Below, in pieces: positions 14,330 through 21,035 of a DNA stretch of 21,035 nucleotides; position 1 is the first letter of the stretch, and the number at the start of each line of letters is the position of its first letter. Origin of the DNA: Dehalococcoidia bacterium (GTDB lineage Bacteria > Chloroflexota > Dehalococcoidia > Lucifugimonadales > JAGWBF01). The translations under genes were made by a program, and so were the position numbers. The notes below the pieces were generated by a model. The model saw nothing but the letters and a program-made list of their open reading frames with translations, did no database searches and had not been told where the DNA came from. The stretch covers positions 1 through 21,035 of the forward strand of contig JAGWBF010000042.1 in the NCBI GenBank assembly GCA_021296025.1. Reading direction: 5' to 3'.

Positions 14330-16102
14330 ATGTCCAGAACCAAACGTGTGCTGTTAGTGGTCCCAGGGTCGGTGGGAGGCAACTTTGAGTACGTTGCCAT
14401 TCCAAGGCAGGGTATGCTCTTCATGTCGGCCGCCCTGAAGCAGTGGGAAGGCCCATACCTGTACGACACCGAGATCTTCTTCGAAGACCGCAGTGGGCCC
14501 CTCGACCCGGCCGAAGACCTTCATGGCGTCGATATCCTGATGATCACCTGCCTCATTAACGAGGCTCCCCGAGCATACCACCTGGGCGCGCAAGCCAAGC
14601 TCCACCATCCCGACCTGGTAACCATAGGAGGCGGGCCCCAAATGAGCCCCCTCCCCCAGGAAGCCATGAGGGAAGGGTGTTTCGACGTCATCGTTAATCG
14701 CGAAGGGGAAGATATAGTCGGCCCCCTGTGCGATGCCCTCCTTGCCTACTCGGGCTACCAGAGGGAGCAGGCCCTAGCCAAGATCCCGGGCATCTCCTAT
14801 ATGAAGGACGGCCAGGTACACCAGACCGTCCGCAGGGGAGTGATCGAGCCGGACTTCGTGGAGCTGCCGGACTTCCGCGCCATCCGCGACCTGACGCCAT
14901 CGAACCCCATGGCAGCCGGAGTCCTAGAGACGGTCCGGGGTTGCACCGAGAAATGTACCTATTGCCAGGTGATCCAGCAGTTTCTGGGGTATCGCCTGAT
15001 CAATCGGGAGACCGAGTTAAATCGACTGCGCCAGCTCCATGAGCTCGCCGCCGACGGCCTCATCCACACCTCCCTGGACGGTCGTTTCAGCGTATTCATC
15101 TCGGATGACCTTCATCCGCCCCCGTTGCGCGCGGTGAAGTACCGGAATGAGCGGCTGGAACGCCTGAAGTCCTGGAAGGGACAGACCGACGGCATGTACA
15201 TGATTTGCCAGACCCGGGGTGAGATAGGCCAGGACCCGGAGTTGGCCGAGGCACTCTACGAGGCCGGCATACGCATGCTTTACGTCGGCGTGGAGTCTGA
15301 CAACGCAGAGAACCTGAAGATGGTCAAGAAGCGTCAGGACCCCGGCCAGATGCACAAGGACTTGGTCACCCTCAAGGACTTCGGATTCTCAATAGTGGCC
15401 ATGACAATAATCGGTCTGCCCTATGACACCGAAGAGAGCATCATGGACATGGCCGCCTGGGTAACCCAGGTCAGCAAGTACCAGACCGCCAACCTGCTTA
15501 CCCCCCTCCCCGCCACATCCAACTGGGTTGACCTGGTACCTCTGAACGCCGAGGGCGATGTGCTGCAGCCTGGAGAGCAGAGGCCTTATCACCTCTACAC
15601 AGGACGGCAGTTCGTCCACCAGGACCCCCGCTGGACCATGCAGGAGTCCCGCGCCCTCTTCGACCGCTACCATTCCCAGCTGAATCCCGTTGACACCCTG
15701 TACGAGCGCATTTTCAAGATTCTGCAGACCCGTAGGTTCAGGACCGGCTCCATGGGCAAGGACCTGACCAGCAGCGTCTCGGCTCGCATAAGCGAATTCA
15801 GCGAGACCCTGAGGACCCTAACGGACTCATCCAAGGAGCATCCCGAAGCCCTTTCGGCCCGCATGCGCGAGGTGGCCGATACCCTGGTCCGCTACAGGAG
15901 CCAGCTGGCATCTACCGGCAGAGAGCTGCCTGAAGCCATTTCCACCCACATCAGGGAAGCATCGGACACCCTGGGCAGGTACCGCCAACAGATCACCGTC
16001 ACAGGCAGGGAACTGGGCGACAACATCGCTGCCCACATCAATGCGGTCAGCGATGCGATGGCCCGGTTGTCGGACCTGTCCAAGAACACGGCCAAGGGCT
16101 AA
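14330..16102 (+). CDS. B12-binding-type radical SAM protein with a C-terminal repeat tail
   Basis: A 590-residue protein. The N-terminal ~160 residues form a Rossmann-like B12-binding-type domain (RVLLVVPGSVGG at 6-17, IPRQGMLFMSAAL, VTIGGGP). It lacks the DxHxxG cobalamin motif, so binding would be base-off or absent. The radical SAM core carries the [4Fe-4S] motif C205-x3-C209-x2-C212 (GCTEKCTYC) and later YVGVESDN and TIIGLPYDTEES, as in the BchE/methylase-like group. The substrate is unknown. Residues 476-590 hold four amphipathic helical repeats, three of 29 residues and a shorter last one, sharing an SARxxE..xTL-like core. This tail is not a usual part of the family. GGAG lies about 10 nt before the ATG. 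fabF follows after 89 nt. Confidence 0.85.
   Translation: MSRTKRVLLVVPGSVGGNFEYVAIPRQGMLFMSAALKQWEGPYLYDTEIFFEDRSGPLDPAEDLHGVDILMITCLINEAPRAYHLGAQAKLHHPDLVTIGGGPQMSPLPQEAMREGCFDVIVNREGEDIVGPLCDALLAYSGYQREQALAKIPGISYMKDGQVHQTVRRGVIEPDFVELPDFRAIRDLTPSNPMAAGVLETVRGCTEKCTYCQVIQQFLGYRLINRETELNRLRQLHELAADGLIHTSLDGRFSVFISDDLHPPPLRAVKYRNERLERLKSWKGQTDGMYMICQTRGEIGQDPELAEALYEAGIRMLYVGVESDNAENLKMVKKRQDPGQMHKDLVTLKDFGFSIVAMTIIGLPYDTEESIMDMAAWVTQVSKYQTANLLTPLPATSNWVDLVPLNAEGDVLQPGEQRPYHLYTGRQFVHQDPRWTMQESRALFDRYHSQLNPVDTLYERIFKILQTRRFRTGSMGKDLTSSVSARISEFSETLRTLTDSSKEHPEALSARMREVADTLVRYRSQLASTGRELPEAISTHIREASDTLGRYRQQITVTGRELGDNIAAHINAVSDAMARLSDLSKNTAKG
15755..16099 (+). repeat. Four tandem 87-nt coding repeats (29-residue helical units)
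   Basis: Units are at 15755-15841, 15842-15928, 15929-16015 and 16016-16099. Units 2 and 3 both begin PEA and end GREL, with REVADTL versus REASDTL and RYRSQL versus RYRQQI between. Unit 1 is more diverged and unit 4 is truncated. The DNA copies are similar but not identical, so the expansion is not recent. Confidence 0.75.
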
Positions 16103-16123
16103 GGAGCTGATCAAGTACTCCCC

Positions 16124-16195
16124 ATGCCAGCTGCCCCCATCACCGAGATCATTGCTGGCGGCAACCCAATAGCCGCGAAGGTGTACCTGGGGTGA
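16124..16195 (+). CDS. Possible 23-codon upstream ORF coupled to fabF
   Basis: ATG at 16124 opens a 23-residue frame (beginning MPAAPITEIIAGG) whose TGA overlaps the fabF GTG as GTGA. The 4-nt overlap is typical of translational coupling. AGGAG lies 18 nt upstream of the ATG, which is too far for a good ribosome site, and I recognise no homologue. It may be chance. Confidence 0.2.
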   Translation: MPAAPITEIIAGGNPIAAKVYLG

Positions 16196-17436
16196 GCGGG
16201 CGTGTCTATGCTACCGGGGCAGGCGTCATCAGCCCGGTAGGCCTCGATACCTCCTCCACGTGGGCATCCCTTGTCAACGGCAACTCCGGCGTTGCGCGCA
16301 TCACCTCCTTCGATACGGAGGGGTTCGATACTACCTTCGCTGCCGAAGTCAAAGGGTTCGAGCCGGAAGGGTTCCTGGAAAAGAAGGAAATCCGGCGCAT
16401 GGACCGTTTCGCCCAGATGGCAGCGGTGGCCGCCATGGAAGCCCTGCAGCAGGCCAACCTAGACCCCCGCACCATGGACCCATTCAGGGTGGGCGTGGTT
16501 GTCGGCAGCGGCATCGGCGGCATCGTCACATTGTCCCAGCAGTACGACGTCCTCCAGGAAAAGGGACCACGGCGGGTCAGCCCCTTCCTCATTCCCATGA
16601 TGCTAGGAGATATGGCCTCTGCCCAGGTGTCCATGCTCACCGGGGCTATGGGGGTCAACTTCTGCGTGGTCTCCTCCTGCTCCAGCGGCGCCGATGCCAT
16701 CGGCCAAGCATGGGAGATGATTCGACGGCAGGAAGCCGATATAGTAATCGCCGGGGGAAGTGAAGCGCCCATCTGTCCCATTGCTGTTGCCGGTTTCGGC
16801 AACATGAGGGCTCTCTCCCGGTACAACGAAGATCCCCCACGGGCAAGCCGCCCCTTCGATGCTGATCGGGACGGATTTGTCATTGGTGAAGGGGCGACCC
16901 TGCTGGTGTTAGAGAACGAAAAAAGCGCTTCCCTAAGGGGTGCGGAACCCCTGGTGGAGATACTGGGTTACGGAGCTTCTTCCGATGCCCATCACCTTAC
17001 GGAGCCATCCCCAGACGGCAGCGGCGCGGCCAGCGCCATGAAGATGGCTATGAAGCAAGCGGGCGTCGCGGCAGACGACCTGGACTACATCAATGCCCAC
17101 GGCACTTCAACGCCCCTGAATGACCGCCAGGAGACCAGGGCCATTAAGTCAGCCCTGGGAGAGCATGCATACCAGGTCCCCATAAGCTCAACCAAGTCGA
17201 TGACCGGCCACCTGCTGGGAGCAGGCGGCGCCCTGGAAGCCTTCGCATGCATGATGGCGATCCGAGACGGTGTCATCCCGCCCACCATAAACCTGGAGCA
17301 CCCCGACGAGGAGTGCGACCTGGACTATACGAAGGCCGAGGCGAGGAAGAAGCAGGTCAGCGTCGCCATGAGCAACTCCTTCGGCTTTGGCGGGCACAAT
17401 TCAGTGCTCATATTCGGCTCACCAGCCTCGCGCTAG
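16192..17436 (+). CDS. fabF: 3-oxoacyl-ACP synthase II
   Basis: Condensing enzyme of fatty-acid elongation: adds malonyl-ACP to acyl-ACP with decarboxylation. The 414 residues match KAS II length. The catalytic triad is C163 (VSSCSSGADAIG, 160-171), H303 (NAHGTSTPLND, 301-311) and H340 (KSMTGHLLGAGG, 335-346). Other signatures are VVVGSGIGG (102-110), PFDADRDGFVIGEG (221-234) and NSFGFGGHN (395-403). Around the nucleophile the usual TACATG reads SSCSSG, a variation within the family. The GTG at 16192 is supported by AAGGTG 8 nt upstream. No acpP or other fab gene is in the window. It begins a tight run with recJ, nfi and prfB. Confidence 0.93.
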   Translation: MSGRVYATGAGVISPVGLDTSSTWASLVNGNSGVARITSFDTEGFDTTFAAEVKGFEPEGFLEKKEIRRMDRFAQMAAVAAMEALQQANLDPRTMDPFRVGVVVGSGIGGIVTLSQQYDVLQEKGPRRVSPFLIPMMLGDMASAQVSMLTGAMGVNFCVVSSCSSGADAIGQAWEMIRRQEADIVIAGGSEAPICPIAVAGFGNMRALSRYNEDPPRASRPFDADRDGFVIGEGATLLVLENEKSASLRGAEPLVEILGYGASSDAHHLTEPSPDGSGAASAMKMAMKQAGVAADDLDYINAHGTSTPLNDRQETRAIKSALGEHAYQVPISSTKSMTGHLLGAGGALEAFACMMAIRDGVIPPTINLEHPDEECDLDYTKAEARKKQVSVAMSNSFGFGGHNSVLIFGSPASR

Positions 17437-17472
17437 TCCCGCAACGTCGGAATCCCCATCCGCTGAGGAGCT

Positions 17473-19179
17473 ATGCCAGCCACTACTGCTACGGGCAAGG
17501 TGTGGAAACTTCACCCAAAGGCTCCGGCTTTGCAGATGGGGAAATGGGACATTCCTCCGGTCATCTCCCAGCTTCTCTATAACCGGGGTATAACCACCCC
17601 CGCCCAGCTGGAAGCCTTCCTGGAACCCGCCCGCCACTACCCTTCGGACCCCTTTGACCTTCCCGGCATCGGCCCAGCGGTAGAGCGCATTCTTGCTGCT
17701 CAGAAGCGCGAAGAAAACGTGGGCATCTTCGGGGACTTCGATGTGGATGGGATCGCGGGCACCGCCATCGTTGCGCAGGGGCTCCAGGAGCTGGGTCTGA
17801 AGGTATTCCCATACATCCCAGATCGAGTCGCCGAGGGACATGGCCTGAATACCGAGGCCCTTCAGGCAATGAAAGAGATGGGAAACACGGTCCTGATTAC
17901 CGTGGATTGCGGCATCTCATCCGCCTCCGAGGTGGCCTTCGCCCAGGACATGGGCATGGATGTGATTGTCACGGACCACCACGCGCCTCCAGCGTTCGTG
18001 GAGGACTCTCCCGCCATGGCCATAATCAATCCCCAAATGGCTGGAGAGCCGGGACCATTTTCGGACCTGTCCGGCGGGGGCTTGGCCCTCAAGCTGATGC
18101 AGGCCGCGCACATGGCCATGGGAAAGGAGTTGAGTCCTTCCCTATACGAACTGGCAGCCATGAGCACCGTGGCCGATCTTGTGCCACTGCGCGGGGAGAA
18201 CCGCTACATTGTGCAGCAGGGGGTCGCCCGGCTGCGGAACACTCGAAGGCCGGGGCTTCAGGCGTTGTTCCGTCGGGCTCGGATCAGGCCTGAAGCCATC
18301 TCCGCCGAGACCGTGGGCTTTTCCATAGCTCCCAGGCTCAACGCCGCGGGCAGGTTGCAGCACGCCTCTTCCAGCTACCGGCTGCTGACAACCCCTTCAC
18401 TTGATGAAGCCGAAACCCTAGCCGACCAACTGGAACAGCTAAACCGGGAGCGTCAAAGACGGACCGCCGAGACTTGGAGCAGGGCCCAAGCCTTTGTCCT
18501 GGAGGGGGAGAACGTGCCCCCTTTCATAGTCTACGGCGACGACGATGTACTGCCCGGGATCGCCGGGCTCATTGCGGGCAGGTTGGTGGACCGATTCCAC
18601 CGTCCGTCCCTGGTCCTCTCCAAGAAAGACGGGGCCCTCCGGGGAAGCGCCCGCAGCATTCCCGGATTCAACCTTGCCCGGTCCTTCGACAGCTGCGGCG
18701 ACCTTCTCCTCCAACATGGAGGGCACAGCATGGCCGCTGGGCTGGAGGTGTCCCCCGAAAAGCTGCCGGCCCTGGAGCAGCGTCTCCAGCGAACGGCCGA
18801 GGATGCCATTGGAACACAGGACCTGGAGCCCTGTCTGGAGATTGACGCAGAGGCGCCTGCAGCCACGCTGGTAGGTGAGGCCTACAAGTGGTTGGAGGCC
18901 ATGGAACCCTTTGGGCCTACGAACCGGACACCCGTGTTCCTTTCGCGCAACCTGGAACCCGTTCATGTGCGACCCATTGGCGAGCGAGGCCAGCACCTGA
19001 AGATCCGTCTCAGGGAGCGGGGGGTAACCTGGGATGCAACAGCCTTCGACCTGGGTGAGCGGTGGCCCGATGGTGTCGCGCGCATTGATGCGGCATACAC
19101 CCTCAGCACCGAGCAGCGAGGCGACACCAGGGTCGTAGTCCTGAAGCTGCTGGACTTCCGCCCCTCGCACCAACCCTAG
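17473..19179 (+). CDS. recJ: Single-stranded-DNA-specific exonuclease RecJ
   Basis: 5'-3' exonuclease on single-stranded DNA in recombination and mismatch/base-excision repair. The 568 residues are full length. DHH-domain motifs are DFDVDG (88-93), TVDCG (143-147), TDHH (167-170) and STVADLVPL (231-239, D235). The DHHA1 part follows with RGSARS (390-395) and QHGGHSMAAGL (414-424), and the C-terminal OB-fold region contains MEPFGPTNRTPVF (477-489). The segment before DHHA1 that usually reads WHPGVIG is DDVLPGIAG (357-365), a looser match. The ATG at 17473 has AGGAG only 2 nt upstream, unusually tight. It lies 36 nt after fabF and 18 nt before nfi. Confidence 0.95.
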   Translation: MPATTATGKVWKLHPKAPALQMGKWDIPPVISQLLYNRGITTPAQLEAFLEPARHYPSDPFDLPGIGPAVERILAAQKREENVGIFGDFDVDGIAGTAIVAQGLQELGLKVFPYIPDRVAEGHGLNTEALQAMKEMGNTVLITVDCGISSASEVAFAQDMGMDVIVTDHHAPPAFVEDSPAMAIINPQMAGEPGPFSDLSGGGLALKLMQAAHMAMGKELSPSLYELAAMSTVADLVPLRGENRYIVQQGVARLRNTRRPGLQALFRRARIRPEAISAETVGFSIAPRLNAAGRLQHASSSYRLLTTPSLDEAETLADQLEQLNRERQRRTAETWSRAQAFVLEGENVPPFIVYGDDDVLPGIAGLIAGRLVDRFHRPSLVLSKKDGALRGSARSIPGFNLARSFDSCGDLLLQHGGHSMAAGLEVSPEKLPALEQRLQRTAEDAIGTQDLEPCLEIDAEAPAATLVGEAYKWLEAMEPFGPTNRTPVFLSRNLEPVHVRPIGERGQHLKIRLRERGVTWDATAFDLGERWPDGVARIDAAYTLSTEQRGDTRVVVLKLLDFRPSHQP

Positions 19180-19197
19180 GGGAAACCCGGAGAAAGA

Positions 19198-19884
19198 ATG
19201 AAGCTGCACCATCTGCATCCCTGGGACATCTCCACCTCTCAAGCCAGGGAACTGCAAAAGGAGCTGGCAGGCAGCGTCTCGACGGTCCCTGCCCTTCCGG
19301 ACAAGGTACGCTATCTAGCAGGGCTTGATATATCCCCAGCCGACGCTTCAGGAGTGGTCAGAGGGGCCGCGGTAGTGCTGGAGTACCCTTCCCTGGAGCC
19401 AGTTGAGGTCAAGACCGCCGGGGGTAAGCCTCCCTTTCCCTACATCCCCGGTCTGCTCTCTTTCCGGGAATCTCCCGTTCTTCTAGAGGCTTTGGAGCAG
19501 TTGGAAACCCATCCTGACGTCATATACATCGATGGGCAGGGCTTGGCCCATCCCCGGCGATTTGGCCTCGCTTGCCACATCGGCCTACTGACCCGCACTC
19601 CGACCATCGGCTGCGCCAAGTCCATCCTGGTCGGCAGCCACCACGAGCTTCCCCCTTCGGCAGGCGCCCACAGCCGCTTGGAGCATAAGGGTGAAGAGGT
19701 TGGTGCGGCGGTGCGCACCAGGGACAAAGTTAGGCCCATGTACGTATCCCCTGGGCATTTAATAGATATTGATACTTCGATAGAATGGGTGCTGGCCTCC
19801 TGCAGGGGCAGGAGGATGCCGGAGCCTACTCGCAAAGCCCATGAAGCTGCCGACAGGGCGCATAGGAGCCAGATCGGAAGCTAG
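19198..19884 (+). CDS. nfi: Endonuclease V
   Basis: Deaminated-base repair enzyme that cleaves near inosine in DNA. The 228 residues match family length. The metal ligands are D44 (AGLDIS, 41-46), E91 (PYIPGLLSFRE, 81-91) and D112 (DGQGLAHPRRFGLACHIG, 112-129), followed by TPTIGCAKSILVG (134-146) with K141. The ATG at 19198 has GGAG with good spacing. The gene sits 18 nt after recJ and 14 nt before prfB, so it is very probably co-transcribed with both. Confidence 0.95.
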   Translation: MKLHHLHPWDISTSQARELQKELAGSVSTVPALPDKVRYLAGLDISPADASGVVRGAAVVLEYPSLEPVEVKTAGGKPPFPYIPGLLSFRESPVLLEALEQLETHPDVIYIDGQGLAHPRRFGLACHIGLLTRTPTIGCAKSILVGSHHELPPSAGAHSRLEHKGEEVGAAVRTRDKVRPMYVSPGHLIDIDTSIEWVLASCRGRRMPEPTRKAHEAADRAHRSQIGS

Positions 19885-19898
19885 CAAAGGTGTTGAAT

Positions 19899-21000
19899 AT
19901 GCAGGAACAGAAGCAGAACGTTAAAGAGCTGATCGACGACATTGACTCTGTGCTGATGCGTCTTTGACATCTCCGCCAAGGAAACCGAAGCTGCGCGTTT
20001 GGAGGAGCTGGCCGGTGAACCCCAGTTCTGGGACGACCCCAAGGAAGCTCAGCAGAAGATGCAGCAGCTTGCCAAGCTGAAGGACCAGGCCGGCTTCTGG
20101 CGAGACTTAGAGTCCAGGGCCTCAACTCTACTGGAGCTTGTGGACCTGGCCCTGGAAGAGGGCGACCACTCCCTGGAAGAACAGCTGGAAGCCGAGGTGG
20201 GGGATATCCGCAGCACCCTTTCTGCGAAGGAGTTTGAGCTTACCCTTTCCGGCCCCTACGACAACAGGGCTGCCATTCTATCCGTACATGCCGGCGCAGG
20301 CGGCACCGAGTCCCAGGACTGGGCCGAGATGCTTCTAAGGATGTACCTCCGCTGGGCTGAAGGAAGGCGCTTCACCACCGAGATGCTTGATGTGTCCCAG
20401 GGTGACGAGGCGGGCCTGAAGAGCGCTACGGCGGAGGTGACGGGTGAGTACGCCTACGGCTACCTGAAGGCCGAGCGTGGAGTACACCGCCTGGTCCGCC
20501 TTTCGCCCTTTGACGCCAATCACTCCAGGCATACATCCTTCGCCCTGATCGAGGTCCTGCCGGCCGCCGAGGAGGACCCGGAGGTCAGCGTTAGGCCTGA
20601 TGAGCTAAAGGTGGAGTTCTATCGCTCCAGCGGGCCTGGGGGGCAGAACGTCCAGAAGGTTGCCTCTGCAGTGCGAATTACCCACCTCAGCACGGGCATA
20701 GTGGTGACGTGTCAGAATGAACGCTCCCAGCACCAAAACCGGGAGTTTGCCATGAAGATACTCATGGCCCGCCTGCTTGAACGCCAGATGGAGGAAAAGG
20801 CCCTGGAGGTGGCAAAGCTAAAGGGTAAGCATGTGTCGGCTGAGTGGGGCAACCAGATCCGGAGCTACGTTCTCCATCCCTACCAGATGATCAAGGACCA
20901 CAGGACAGGGCATCAGACAAGCAATACACAAGGTACGCTGGATGGAAACCTGGACGAGTTCCTGAATGCCTACCTTGCTTCGACTATTGGAAGCGCTTAG
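19899..21000 (+). CDS. prfB: Peptide chain release factor 2, expressed by +1 programmed frameshift
   Basis: Recognises UGA/UAA and triggers peptide release. The product joins codons 19899-19964 (22 residues, ending VLMRL) to the +1 frame from 19966, giving 366 residues, the normal RF2 length. The codon-recognition motif SPF is at residues 202-204 and the catalytic GGQ at 247-249 (SSGPGGQNVQK), close to the positions in other RF2 proteins. SPF marks RF2 rather than RF1. The ATG at 19899 follows AAAGGTG by 6 nt and lies 14 nt after nfi. The in-frame TGA at 19965-19967 is the RF2 autoregulatory stop. Without the frameshift only a 22-residue peptide is made, and gene callers tend to start the protein too late. 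Confidence 0.95.
19959..19968 (+). promoter_or_regulatory. RF2 programmed +1 frameshift site (CTT TGA C)
   Basis: The sequence CGT CTT TGA C contains the universal RF2 slip site. Peptidyl-tRNA-Leu on CTT slips to TTT and the ribosome resumes at GAC. The family normally has an AGGGGG-like Shine-Dalgarno stimulator just upstream. Here that stretch reads GTGCTGATG and has no purine-rich AGG/GGA core. Confidence 0.9.
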
Positions 21001-21019
21001 GAGCTAACAGGACCAGAGG

Positions 21020-21035
21020 ATGTGGCCCATCCGGG
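21020..21035 (+). CDS. Possible start of the next gene (cut by window end)
   Basis: ATG at 21020 follows AGAGG closely and lies 19 nt after the prfB stop, so a further co-transcribed gene may begin here. Only five codons (MWPIR) are visible and no identity can be given. Confidence 0.2.

Noticed and set aside
19999..21000. 333-residue RF2 starting at TTG 19999
   Set aside because: Truncates the conserved N-terminus; the frameshifted form from 19899 gives the normal length.

Overview
The window looks like a piece of a GC-rich bacterial chromosome. The gene content and style suggest Chloroflexota, possibly a Dehalococcoidia/SAR202-like lineage. The pointers are a K+-dependent membrane pyrophosphatase, tandem FmdB zinc ribbons, a DUF2851 protein, a remnant of a luciferase-like (LLM) flavin oxidoreductase, a B12-type radical SAM protein, frequent GTG/TTG starts and many AGG arginine codons. 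This assignment is inferred from gene content and was not tested by phylogeny.

Left part (1-5450), loosely packed: a structured non-coding stretch leads into a class I SAM-dependent methyltransferase (+). It converges on a DHRS1-like short-chain dehydrogenase (-). Two minus-strand tRNA genes (Gln-CTG then Glu-CTC) follow behind a clear sigma-70 promoter. Next is a DUF2851 gene (-) interrupted by one in-frame amber codon, then the decayed N-terminal part of an LLM oxidoreductase (+), which runs up to the 3' end of tRNA-Gly(TCC) (-). This is the part with visible gene decay.

Middle part (5452-13569), a long minus-strand run. In transcription order: MFS transporter, small cupin, mnmA (tRNA 2-thiouridylase), rnhB, yraN, two FmdB-type zinc-ribbon proteins, thiE, a translin-family protein and hppA. 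The fmdB/thiE and thiE/translin pairs each overlap by 4 nt, so at least that segment is an operon. The others are 20-110 nt apart.

Right part (13738-21035), a plus-strand run: a VOC/glyoxalase-fold protein with its own promoter and dyad, a B12-binding-type radical SAM protein with a 29-residue C-terminal repeat array, fabF, recJ, nfi (endonuclease V) and prfB. The last four are tightly spaced (14-36 nt). prfB carries the autoregulatory +1 frameshift at CTT TGA C but lacks the usual internal Shine-Dalgarno-like stimulator.

Functional themes are translation and tRNA function (three tRNAs, mnmA, RF2), nucleic-acid maintenance (RNase HII, YraN, RecJ, EndoV, translin), thiamine and fatty-acid synthesis, and membrane energetics. 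No CRISPR array, rRNA, insertion sequence or complete mobile element was seen, and no classical U-tract terminator was found. The most notable items are the RF2 recoding site, the interrupted DUF2851, the LLM remnant next to a tRNA, the repeat-tailed radical SAM protein with a structured leader, and the translin gene coupled to thiE.
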